From NCBI GenBank assembly GCA_910584035.1, contig CAJTZR010000053.1, forward strand, positions 1 to 11,869: a stretch of DNA of 11,869 bases, given 5' to 3'. Shown here one piece after another: positions 6,100 through 11,869 of this stretch (the stretch's first letter is position 1; every line of letters starts with the position of its first letter). The notes beneath the pieces are model-generated. The model was not told where the DNA came from. It did not search any database and worked only from the letters and a program-made list of their open reading frames with translations. The DNA is from an uncultured Christensenella sp. (GTDB taxonomy: Bacteria; Bacillota; Clostridia; Christensenellales; UBA3700). A program made the position numbers and the translations under genes.

Positions 6100-6237
6100 T
6101 TACTCCATCATTTCTTTATACTTATTTTTCATTTTTTTAACAATTTTTTTCATTGTTTTTTCCATTTTACTCTCAGACATACAAGCATAAGTTGCTACTG
6201 CTCCTGCCGTTATGCCAAGCAGAATTCCAACTTTCAT
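6100..6237 (-). CDS. Small membrane-anchored basic peptide, 45 aa, unknown function
   Basis: The reading frame runs from ATG 6237 to TAA 6100-6102. The N-terminal half is a glycine/alanine-rich hydrophobic segment (KVGILLGITAGAVATYACM, about residues 2-20) fit for one membrane helix. The rest is strongly basic and helical, with KMEKTMKKIVKKMKNKYKE (about 24-42). Coding is supported by a strong GGGAGGTGA site at the right distance and a palindromic terminator directly downstream; the opposite-strand frame has neither. The plan, a short membrane helix plus a charged amphipathic tail, is like YtxH-type small proteins, but I recognise no family. It appears monocistronic. A TATAAT (minus strand, near 6322-6327) lies upstream without a clear -35. 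Confidence 0.75.
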   Translation of the reverse strand: MKVGILLGITAGAVATYACMSESKMEKTMKKIVKKMKNKYKEMME

Positions 6238-6688
6238 AACTCACCTCCCAAATATAGTTTGCATTATTTGTGGCAAATTATTTATATAAAGTTATTAAAG
6301 AATATAATTTTTATAAAAATTGTATTATACTTTATTTAGCTAAAATGATATAAAAAAATACTAACTTCAAATTAATTTAACTTTTATATAACAAATATTT
6401 TATAAAACAAATAATATAATTCTTTGTTAAACATTCTAATAAATTAATTTGATATTTAAAATTCTAACTAATTTAGCAAATTAAATATATTATAAAAACA
6501 TTTATTTTAAATATGGTAATAAAAATTTAGCAACCATTATAATACAAACAAATTAGATGATATAAATAACATAAAAAAGAATGATAATAATTATCATTCC
6601 TTTTATTAATTTTTAACATTTATATGTATATAGATTTGATTAGCTATATACATTTAATGCATTTATAATGCTATATATTTTTTGTTAA
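6238..6688. other. 451-bp AT-rich intergenic region between iscU and the small gene
   Basis: It holds the ribosome binding site of the small gene, the iscRSU terminator (6573-6599) and possibly two highly eroded units (6428-6540) of the repeat seen at 5837-6061. No coding sequence with a credible start site is seen on either strand. Confidence 0.5.
6573..6599 (-). terminator. Terminator of the iscRSU operon
   Basis: GAATGATAAT (6579-6588) and its exact reverse complement ATTATCATTC (6590-6599) form a hairpin. On the minus strand it is followed by six T (6578-6573). It lies about 90 bases after the iscU stop. Confidence 0.7.
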
Positions 6689-7060
6689 TTACTTATTATT
6701 TTTTGATTGATAATCTTCAACCGCTTTTTTAATTGCTTCTTCTGCAAGTACAGAGCAATGTATTTTTTGTGGTGGTAGTCCTTGTAGAGTTTCCACAACA
6801 TCTTTATTTTTTATATTTAAAGCCTCGTCAATGCTTTTGCCAATAACCATTTGTGTAGCTACTGAACTGCTTGCAATTGCTGCAGCACAACCAAAAGTCC
6901 TAAACTTTGCATCAGTAATAATGCTGTTATCAATTTTTAAACTAATTTCCATTATATCACCACAAGAAGCATTGCCAACCTTGCCAACGCCATCGGCATC
7001 CTCTATAAAGCCAACATTTTTAGGTTCTGCAAATTCTTTCATTACTCTTTCGTTATACAT
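6689..7060 (-). CDS. iscU: Iron-sulfur cluster assembly scaffold IscU
   Basis: This 123-residue scaffold receives sulfur from IscS and assembles [2Fe-2S] clusters in the cytoplasm. All expected ligands are present: C33 and D35 in NASCGD, C58 in FGCAAAIASS, and H101 and C102 in IHCSVLAEEA. The chaperone-binding LPPVK motif of proteobacterial IscU reads LPPQK (95-99), and no hscA/hscB genes are in the window, so handover probably does not use that system. The length fits a single-domain IscU without the NifU C-terminal domain. The ATG at 7060 has an AGGAG site about 10 bases upstream and overlaps the end of iscS by 8 bases. It is the last gene of the operon; mnmA, often next in Clostridia, is absent because a terminator follows. 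Confidence 0.96.
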   Translation of the reverse strand: MYNERVMKEFAEPKNVGFIEDADGVGKVGNASCGDIMEISLKIDNSIITDAKFRTFGCAAAIASSSVATQMVIGKSIDEALNIKNKDVVETLQGLPPQKIHCSVLAEEAIKKAVEDYQSKNNK

Positions 7061-8243
7061 ACTTACTTTCTCCTTTTTTCTTTAAAAACAATGGTGACAA
7101 TTCTCTTAAATCGTGAACGATTTTAACAAGACTATCAACAGCATAATCAATTTCTTGCTTAGTATTATTTTTGCCAAAACTAAATCTTAATGAGCCGTGT
7201 GCAAGCTCTATAGCTCTACCAGTTGCAAGTAACACGTAAGATGGCTCTAAACTACCAGACGAACAAGCTGAACCGCTTGAAACAGATATACCTGCTAAAT
7301 CAAGTCTTAACAAAAGTGCCTCACCCTCAATAAATTCAAAACTAAAATTGGCATTAGACGCTAAACGCTTGTCACTTTTTGTGCCGTTATAATATACGTT
7401 ATCAATTCGTTTCTTAACTTCGCTAACAAAATAGTCACGTAAGCTTGCAACATATTTATTATTTTTTTCCATATCTCTTACGGCTATTTCAATTGCTTTG
7501 CCACAACCAACTATACCTGGTGTATTCAAAGTTCCAGCACGCATATTTCTCTCTTGCTCGCCACCAGTCATATAGCTACCAAGCTTGATACCATTACGCT
7601 TATAAAGCACACCAATACCTTTAGGTCCGTAAAACTTATGTGCAGACATAGACAACAAATCAATGTTCATATCTTTAACATCAATTGCAACATTACCAAT
7701 TGCTTGTACGCTGTCTGTGTGAAAAATGATATTGTGTTGTTTTGCAATCTCACCAATTGCTTTAATATCTTGTATTGTGCCAATCTCGTTGTTTGCAGTC
7801 ATTACTGAGATTAAAACCGTATCTGGTCTAATAGCATTTTTCAACTGCTCAAGTGATATAAAGCCTTCACTATTGACGTCTAAAAAAGTAACATCTGCCA
7901 AATCATTTTTTTGCAAATTTTGCAATGTCTTTATCATAGCTGGGTGTTCAATGCAAGTTGTAATAATATGTTTACCTTTTGCTTTGTACCCTTCTAAAAT
8001 ACCTCTAATTGCCCAGTTGTCAGATTCTGTACCTCCACCAGTAAAATAAATTTCACCAGCTTTTGCACCGATTGCATCGGCAACTTGGCGTCTTGCTATA
8101 TCTATATATTTACCAGCTTCCCTACCGTGAAAATGTTGAGAACTGCCATTTCCGTAAATATCAGTAAAGAAAGGTAACATTTCCTCAAGTACTTCTTTGC
8201 TTGTAGGTGTAGTCGCTGAATGGTCAAAATATATCCTATTCAT
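7053..8243 (-). CDS. iscS: Cysteine desulfurase IscS/NifS
   Basis: This PLP enzyme converts L-cysteine to alanine and passes persulfide sulfur to IscU and probably to tRNA thiolation. With the ATG at 8243 it has 396 residues, normal for the family. Key residues are H100 (CIEHPA), D177 (HTDSVQ), the PLP lysine K203 in SAHKFYGPKG, and the catalytic C327 in SGSACSSGSLEPS, a loop of group I type. I chose ATG 8243 because a GGAGGAG site sits right before it. A GTG at 8258 would put that site inside the gene and has none of its own. It overlaps the iscR end by 8 bases and the iscU start by 8 bases, so the three are translationally coupled. Confidence 0.97.
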   Translation of the reverse strand: MNRIYFDHSATTPTSKEVLEEMLPFFTDIYGNGSSQHFHGREAGKYIDIARRQVADAIGAKAGEIYFTGGGTESDNWAIRGILEGYKAKGKHIITTCIEHPAMIKTLQNLQKNDLADVTFLDVNSEGFISLEQLKNAIRPDTVLISVMTANNEIGTIQDIKAIGEIAKQHNIIFHTDSVQAIGNVAIDVKDMNIDLLSMSAHKFYGPKGIGVLYKRNGIKLGSYMTGGEQERNMRAGTLNTPGIVGCGKAIEIAVRDMEKNNKYVASLRDYFVSEVKKRIDNVYYNGTKSDKRLASNANFSFEFIEGEALLLRLDLAGISVSSGSACSSGSLEPSYVLLATGRAIELAHGSLRFSFGKNNTKQEIDYAVDSLVKIVHDLRELSPLFLKKKGESKYV

Positions 8244-8634
8244 TTTCTCCTCCGTCACAAATTTCTATCAATTTCATATTATCCAGTGCATTATTAATTG
8301 TATCATAAAGCTTTTGCCATACTGAGTAACATTTACATTTATTTTCGCACGGCTCATCAATACAATCAACAAACTTTAAATCGTCCTCTAACGCACGAAT
8401 AATCTCGCCAACACTAATATCTTGAGGGCTTTTGGCAAGTTTGTAACCGCCACTAGCTCCCCTTATAGATATTATCAAGTCAGCCTTTTTCAATATTGCC
8501 ATTAACTGCTCAAGATATGCCTCAGATGTTTTAGTACTTTCTGCAATATGACTAATACTAACCACCTCGTCATAATTAATTGCAAGCTCACACATTGCTT
8601 TTAAACCATATCTTGCTTTTGAAGATAATTTCAT
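8236..8634 (-). CDS. iscR: Rrf2 family transcriptional regulator, IscR-like
   Basis: This 132-residue winged-helix DNA-binding protein is the predicted Fe-S-sensing autoregulator of the operon. It opens MKLSSKARYGLKAMCELA, the classic Rrf2 start, with the helix-turn-helix around ISHIAESTKTSEAYLEQLM (27-45) and the wing in IRGASGGYKLAKSPQDIS. C91, C96, C100 and C102 lie in the region that carries the cluster ligands in E. coli IscR, which argues for an Fe-S sensor rather than the Cys-poor CymR. The spacing (x4, x3, x1) differs from that of E. coli. I chose ATG 8634, with a TAGGA site 9 bases upstream. A 20-residue longer frame start exists but would lie over the promoter and lacks a ribosome binding site. 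Autoregulation is inferred from the family and gene order. Confidence 0.93.
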   Translation of the reverse strand: MKLSSKARYGLKAMCELAINYDEVVSISHIAESTKTSEAYLEQLMAILKKADLIISIRGASGGYKLAKSPQDISVGEIIRALEDDLKFVDCIDEPCENKCKCYSVWQKLYDTINNALDNMKLIEICDGGENE

Positions 8635-8665
8635 AAATTTAATTCCTACTATTTTACTCGGGTTT

Positions 8666-8694
8666 ATTTTAACATATCTTAACTTAGTTGTCAA
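8666..8694 (-). promoter_or_regulatory. iscRSU promoter with perfect -35 and extended -10
   Basis: On the minus strand TTGACA (8689-8694) and TAAAAT (8666-8671) are 17 bases apart, with TG one base before the -10 (TGTTAAAAT). The leader before the iscR ATG is about 25-30 bases. The sequence AACCCGAGTAAAATAGTAGG just downstream may include an IscR site, but I see no clean dyad. Confidence 0.8.
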
Positions 8695-9003
8695 CTGCTT
8701 TTAATAAAATATTCAATTGTAACAAAAAAGTTAATAAGTAAAATTTGGATATTAAGATTTTTGACATTATTTTCAACCGATAACAAATACTTGTATTAAT
8801 TAAAATAAGATGTACTTACAAAGCAAGTATATTACTCTAACAATATTATTTTAAATTTAAGTTAATATTTACTTTGATAGTTTTTACTTTATGTTTAACC
8901 GCATACCTTCTAAGACAATATAATAAATAAAATATAATTTTAAATAATCATTATAAATATTATTATATTATTTAAAGATATTTGTTTTTAATAAAATCTT
9001 TTT
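8695..9003. other. 309-bp intergenic region between sigK and iscR, no gene seen
   Basis: The DNA is AT-rich without a Shine-Dalgarno/start pair on either strand. Downstream of sigK an A/T-only inverted repeat (TAAATAAT with ATTATTTA, within about 8939-8972) could end the sigK transcript but is weak. A TTGACA near 8759 has no well-placed -10. Nothing else stands out. Confidence 0.5.
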
Positions 9004-9705
9004 CTATCTAATTATTAACGAATTATCAATTAAATAGTCTTTTATTTTTTGCAGTGCTTTCTTTTCTATTCTGCTAACATAAGAGCGAGAAATCTCCATT
9101 TTTTTAGCAATTTCAATTTGTGTGTATACTGCGGAATTTTGTAAACCATATCTTAGCTTTATTATCTCAAATTCTCTATCAATTAATATTTTTTTCATAA
9201 TATCAAGCAGTTTTTCCGCCATAATCTCATTTTCTACTTGTTGAAAAACGCCTTCTTCATCTGTAGATATAATATCAATAAAAGATATCTCATTTCCGTC
9301 CTTATCATAGCTTAATGGTTCATATAACGAGCGGTCTTGAATTCTCTTTTTAGATGACCTTAAAGTCATAAGTATCTCATTTTCAATGCATCTTGCGGCA
9401 TATGTAGCAAGCCCAGTTCCTTTGCCTTTTGAGTAAGTTTTTACCGCCTTAATTAACCCTAATGAGCCTACAGAAATCAACTCATCAGTATCATAGTAAT
9501 TATTATATTTTTTTACTACGTGTATTACAAGTCGCATATTGTGTTTAATCAATTTGTCCCTTGCTTCAATGTCCCCTTCTGCTATCTTATCTAGCAATTC
9601 CGACTCTGTTTGTTTGTCAAGTGGTTTAGGAAAATTCCCGTCCGAACCAACATAACAAGTTTGAAAAATAACATTAGATAAAAAATCAAATACTCCTGAA
9701 ATCAT
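9004..9705 (-). CDS. sigK: RNA polymerase sporulation sigma factor SigK (pro-sigma-K)
   Basis: This 233-residue late mother-cell sigma factor directs genes for spore coat and mother-cell lysis. Region 2 spans about 51-120 (HNMRLVIHVVKKY, DELISVGSLGLIKAV, KGTGLATYAARCIENEIL). The C-terminal region 4 includes REFEIIKLRYGL and the helix-turn-helix QIEIAKKMEISRSYVSRIEK (about 186-205). The N-terminus MISGVFDFLSNVIFQTCYVG aligns with the Bacillus pro-sequence, with the mature end expected near Y18. It is therefore probably made as a membrane-associated precursor cut by a SpoIVFB-type protease, unlike the pro-less SigK of C. difficile. The gene is continuous, with no skin-type insertion. ATG 9705 has a GAGGTG site 6 bases upstream. 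A possible SigE-type -10 (CATAATAA, minus strand 9733-9726) is present without a convincing -35. It is the only sporulation gene in the window. Confidence 0.95.
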   Translation of the reverse strand: MISGVFDFLSNVIFQTCYVGSDGNFPKPLDKQTESELLDKIAEGDIEARDKLIKHNMRLVIHVVKKYNNYYDTDELISVGSLGLIKAVKTYSKGKGTGLATYAARCIENEILMTLRSSKKRIQDRSLYEPLSYDKDGNEISFIDIISTDEEGVFQQVENEIMAEKLLDIMKKILIDREFEIIKLRYGLQNSAVYTQIEIAKKMEISRSYVSRIEKKALQKIKDYLIDNSLIIR

Positions 9706-9969
9706 AATTTCACCTCATATTTAACTTATTATGCTATTTTAAATTAATTACACTAACCAAGCTCACTGCTTGTTTCTTTTTTCATTTTCACACTTTTATT
9801 GTTATATTTTAACTATTTTTGATACGCAAATACTATATATACAACTTTAATAATTGTAATCTTTTTAACAAAAAAACTGCCAAGAATAATCTTGGCAGAA
9901 AAATTTAATTTTATTATTTTAACACGCTCTAAATATAGAGCCTTGCTTTATAACACAATTTAACGCAAA
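9706..9969. other. 264-bp region between HU and sigK
   Basis: It holds the HU terminator (9869-9898), a small GCTCTA/TAGAGC hairpin near 9926-9941 in the HU 3' untranslated region, and the sigK ribosome binding site. No clear housekeeping promoter precedes sigK, consistent with control by a sporulation sigma factor, but no full SigE or SigK consensus is seen either. Confidence 0.4.
9869..9898 (-). terminator. Intrinsic terminator of the HU gene
   Basis: On the minus strand CTGCCAAG (9898-9891), loop ATTATT, CTTGGCAG (9884-9877) is a perfect 8-base stem followed by a run of T. It lies about 70 bases after the HU stop. Confidence 0.92.
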
Positions 9970-10245
9970 TTAAGCATTCAAGAAATCTTTCAAAGACTTA
10001 GTTGCCTTAAAGCCAACGCCTTTGCTAGCAGCGATTTTAATCTCTGCACCAGTTTGAGGGTTACGTCCAATTCTCTCTGGCTTTTCTTTTAGCTCAAAGC
10101 TACCTAAACCTTGAACAACGATTTTGTCATTCTTAGCAACACCCTCAGCAACAACTTTTGCTAGAGCATCCATTACTTTTGCTACATCTACTTGAGTCAA
10201 GCCTGACTCGTTTGCAATTCCTGCAATAAGTTCTTTATTAGTCAT
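9970..10245 (-). CDS. hup: DNA-binding protein HU
   Basis: This 91-residue nucleoid-associated protein binds and bends DNA without sequence specificity as a dimer. It starts MTNKELIAGIA, with the GLGSFELKEKPERIGRNPQT arm region. RNPQTG (61-66) is the DNA-clamping beta-arm with its intercalating proline at 63, followed by the C-terminal helix ATKSLKDFLN. The length is typical. ATG 10245 has a GGAGG site 7 bases upstream. It is monocistronic with its own promoter and terminator. HU is favoured over IHF by the family found in Firmicutes and by the close match to consensus HU. Confidence 0.97.
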   Translation of the reverse strand: MTNKELIAGIANESGLTQVDVAKVMDALAKVVAEGVAKNDKIVVQGLGSFELKEKPERIGRNPQTGAEIKIAASKGVGFKATKSLKDFLNA

Positions 10246-10571
10246 TTAATTCCTCCATACGTAAATCCATAGTTTTCCTATGAATTATTTCTATGCATAT
10301 TATAACACATTATTATCCATTACGCAATAGGTTATTAAATATTATACCAAATCTTTACATTAATTTTGCAATAAATTTAGATATGTTGGAATATTTTTCC
10401 ATTTTAGTGCCGATTTTCGCAATATTTCCCATTTTTTAGCCATTTTTAATGTAAAAATTTGCTAATATTAATTTTTTACCTAATTTTTTAATTTTAACAT
10501 AAATATGCTATTTTCAGTAAATTACAAATAAAATTATCATATGCTTTAGTCAATAATTTATTTGTTTATAT
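10246..10571. other. 326-bp intergenic region between the LRR gene and HU
   Basis: It holds the HU promoter(s), and a motif shared with the trpS upstream region at 10399-10425, with a second partial copy at 10429-10447. No convincing terminator is seen after the leucine-rich repeat gene and no other gene is supported. Confidence 0.5.
10299..10327 (-). promoter_or_regulatory. HU gene promoter with extended -10
   Basis: On the minus strand TTGCGT (10322-10327) and a perfect TATAAT (10299-10304) are 17 bases apart, with an extended -10 (TGTTATAAT). The leader is about 50 bases and can form a small CATAG/CTATG hairpin (about 10267-10282). A second TATAAT further upstream (10341-10346), with TTGCAA 19 bases before it (10366-10371), may be a weaker second promoter. 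Confidence 0.65.
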
Positions 10572-11869
10572 TCAAACACTTTTTCTTATATAATGGCTAT
10601 ACTCTACACCATTGTGAGTAACATTTGTTGCTTGCTTATCAAAAGATTGATTAAACATATTGTTTATATTAGTAATAGTTGAAAGAATATATACATTATT
10701 AGCACAGCTAAATAGCTTATGATTAACATTAGTAGATTTGACTATTGCTTCTGAACTAATATAAACAGTTTGCAAAATTGTACAATCTTTAAAAGCATCA
10801 TTACCTATACTAGTAACACTTTTGGGTATTATAATTTCAGTCATACTACTGCAACCCGCAAAAGCACTTATACCAATGCTTTCAAGTTCATTTGGCAAAC
10901 TTATGCTTGTTAGATTAGCACAATTTTGGAATGCAGTGTTAGGAATACTAGTACCTTTACTTATTTCAATATTTTTTAATTTAGATTTAGGAATACTATT
11001 AATTGCGTTTGATGGCAATATTGCATTTTCAATATTAACACAATCGCTAAAAGCATTTAAACCAATACTTGCTATGTTTTTAGACATTGTAATACTTGTA
11101 ACATTTACACAATTAGCAAAGGCAGTTGCACCTATTGTGGTTACTGTATCGGGTAAATTAATATTTGTAAATCCTGCACAATTTGCAAAGGCATTAGCAC
11201 CAATACTGACCAATTTGCTTGGCATTGTAATAGTTGTTAAGCTTGTGCAGTTATTAAACGCATCAGCTCCAATACTTGTTATGTTATCGCTTAAATTAAT
11301 GCTTACTAAATTAGTGCAATCATAAAATACTTTATCTGCGATAGCAGTAACTCCACTTGGTATAGTAATACTTATAAGTTCTGTACAATCAATAAATCCT
11401 GCAGTATCAATACTTATTAAGCTTTCTGGTAAAGATATGTTTTTCAAGCTAGTGCAATTTTGAAAAGTGTATGCACCAATTCTTTCTATGCTATTTAAGG
11501 TAATACTATTTAATTTTGTACAATTTTCAAATACAGAATAAGAAAATGTATTGACTTGTGGCATATTTATACTTTCAAGATTGATACAATTAGTAAATGC
11601 GTAGCTACCAATACTCTTTACGCTATCAGGAGTTGTAATAGTTGTTAAACTGGAACAATCTTTGAATAATTTTGTTGGTAAGCTTGGAACAATATTTGAA
11701 ATTGTAATTGTTTTTAGTCCGCTACACTCTGAAAAAGCCCCCTCTCCTAAACTTTCTACACTATTTGGAATTATTAAATTTTCAAGTCCAATACAACCAG
11801 TAAACGCATACATATTAATGTACTGCAATGATGTAGGCAAAGTGATAGCCGTCAAATTTGAACAATTTT
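10572..11869 (-). CDS. BspA-like leucine-rich repeat surface protein (partial, N-terminus off right edge)
   Basis: The C-terminal 432 residues of a larger protein are in the window. The frame is open through the right edge and reads NCSNLTAITLP there, mid-repeat, so the true start is outside; an in-frame TTG at 11855 is just a leucine codon. About 16 repeats of 23 residues (69 bases) follow the LRR_5/BspA pattern CxxLxxIxLPxxvxxIgxxAFxn. Two units are 22 residues, and one near the C-terminus is irregular and about 40 residues long (around VNIENAILPSNAINSIPKSK). The last 45 residues leave the repeat and end SHYIRKSV, with no LPXTG, no membrane helix and no cell-wall-binding repeat, so any anchor would have to be N-terminal. 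BspA-like proteins are usually secreted and mediate adhesion or protein binding; the ligand is unknown here. The stop is TGA. Confidence 0.92.
   Translation of the reverse strand, partial: NCSNLTAITLPTSLQYINMYAFTGCIGLENLIIPNSVESLGEGAFSECSGLKTITISNIVPSLPTKLFKDCSSLTTITTPDSVKSIGSYAFTNCINLESINMPQVNTFSYSVFENCTKLNSITLNSIERIGAYTFQNCTSLKNISLPESLISIDTAGFIDCTELISITIPSGVTAIADKVFYDCTNLVSINLSDNITSIGADAFNNCTSLTTITMPSKLVSIGANAFANCAGFTNINLPDTVTTIGATAFANCVNVTSITMSKNIASIGLNAFSDCVNIENAILPSNAINSIPKSKLKNIEISKGTSIPNTAFQNCANLTSISLPNELESIGISAFAGCSSMTEIIIPKSVTSIGNDAFKDCTILQTVYISSEAIVKSTNVNHKLFSCANNVYILSTITNINNMFNQSFDKQATNVTHNGVEYSHYIRKSV

Noticed and set aside
6097..6339. Plus-strand 80-codon frame rich in Phe and His
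   Set aside because: It has no Shine-Dalgarno site and is antisense to the well-supported 45-residue gene, whose Lys codons create the Phe-rich shadow.
8635..8694. 20-residue N-terminal extension of the Rrf2 protein
   Set aside because: The extension overlaps the TTGACA/TAAAAT promoter, has no ribosome binding site, and the family begins at MKLSSKARYG.
9726..9733. SigE-type -10 box (CATAATAA) upstream of sigK
   Set aside because: It is plausible biologically, but no matching -35 lies at the expected 13-15 base spacing, so it is not listed as a promoter.
10822..11325. Plus-strand 167-codon open frame
   Set aside because: It lies antisense to the leucine-rich repeat array, repeats with the same 69-base period, and has no ribosome binding site. 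It is a by-product of the repeat composition.
11853..11855. TTG as start codon of the leucine-rich repeat protein
   Set aside because: The frame stays open to the window edge with repeat-consensus residues NCSNL, so this is an internal leucine codon.

Overview
This window comes from an AT-rich genome, roughly 30% GC by eye, of an endospore-forming Gram-positive bacterium, most likely an uncultured Clostridia lineage. The evidence is an intact sporulation sigma factor K, an Rrf2/IscS/IscU cluster, a DUF5685 gene beside trpS, strong AGGAGG-type ribosome binding sites, TTGACA/TATAAT-type promoters, and two secreted-protein types common in gut Firmicutes (DUF6273-like and BspA-like leucine-rich repeat). 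TGA is used as a stop and TGG encodes Trp, so the standard bacterial code applies. All twelve genes lie on the minus strand. No rRNA, tRNA, CRISPR array, transposase or T-box leader was seen.

Reading right to left, in the direction of transcription: (1) 10572-11869 is the C-terminal part of a BspA-like leucine-rich repeat protein whose start lies beyond the right edge. (2) 9970-10245 is the nucleoid protein HU, with its own promoter and terminator. (3) 9004-9705 is pro-sigma-K as one uninterrupted gene. (4) 8634-6689 is an iscR-iscS-iscU operon with two 8-base gene overlaps, a strong promoter and a terminator. (5) 6237-6100 is an unrecognised 45-residue membrane-anchored basic peptide with a very good ribosome binding site and a palindromic terminator. 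(6) 5655-2332 is a four-gene operon: trpS, a DUF5685 gene, a J-like protein with a Cys-rich tail, and a polytopic membrane protein. It runs from a near-consensus promoter to a clear terminator. (7) 1691-1 is the N-terminal part of a secreted protein with a DUF6273-like domain and MBG/Ig-like repeats, running off the left edge.

The most unusual element is the gap between the trpS operon and the left-hand surface gene. It holds two copies of a 28-base dyad, each an 11-base arm, the 6-base core GTATAC and an 11-base arm. They flank about 107 bases that contain a promoter-like sequence pointing away from the surface gene. This geometry resembles a pair of tyrosine-recombinase sites, so the segment could be an invertible (phase-variable) promoter switch. 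An operator pair or a miniature transposable element are the alternatives. The second point of interest is the trpS-linked trio. The DUF5685 protein carries two Asp-rich motifs like those of class I isoprenoid synthases, and it overlaps by 22 bases a J-like protein that has lost the HPD motif and ends with 12 cysteines in 26 residues.

The gaps also hold degenerate tandem repeats of 54-59 bases (5837-6061) and a short motif shared by the regions upstream of trpS and of HU.
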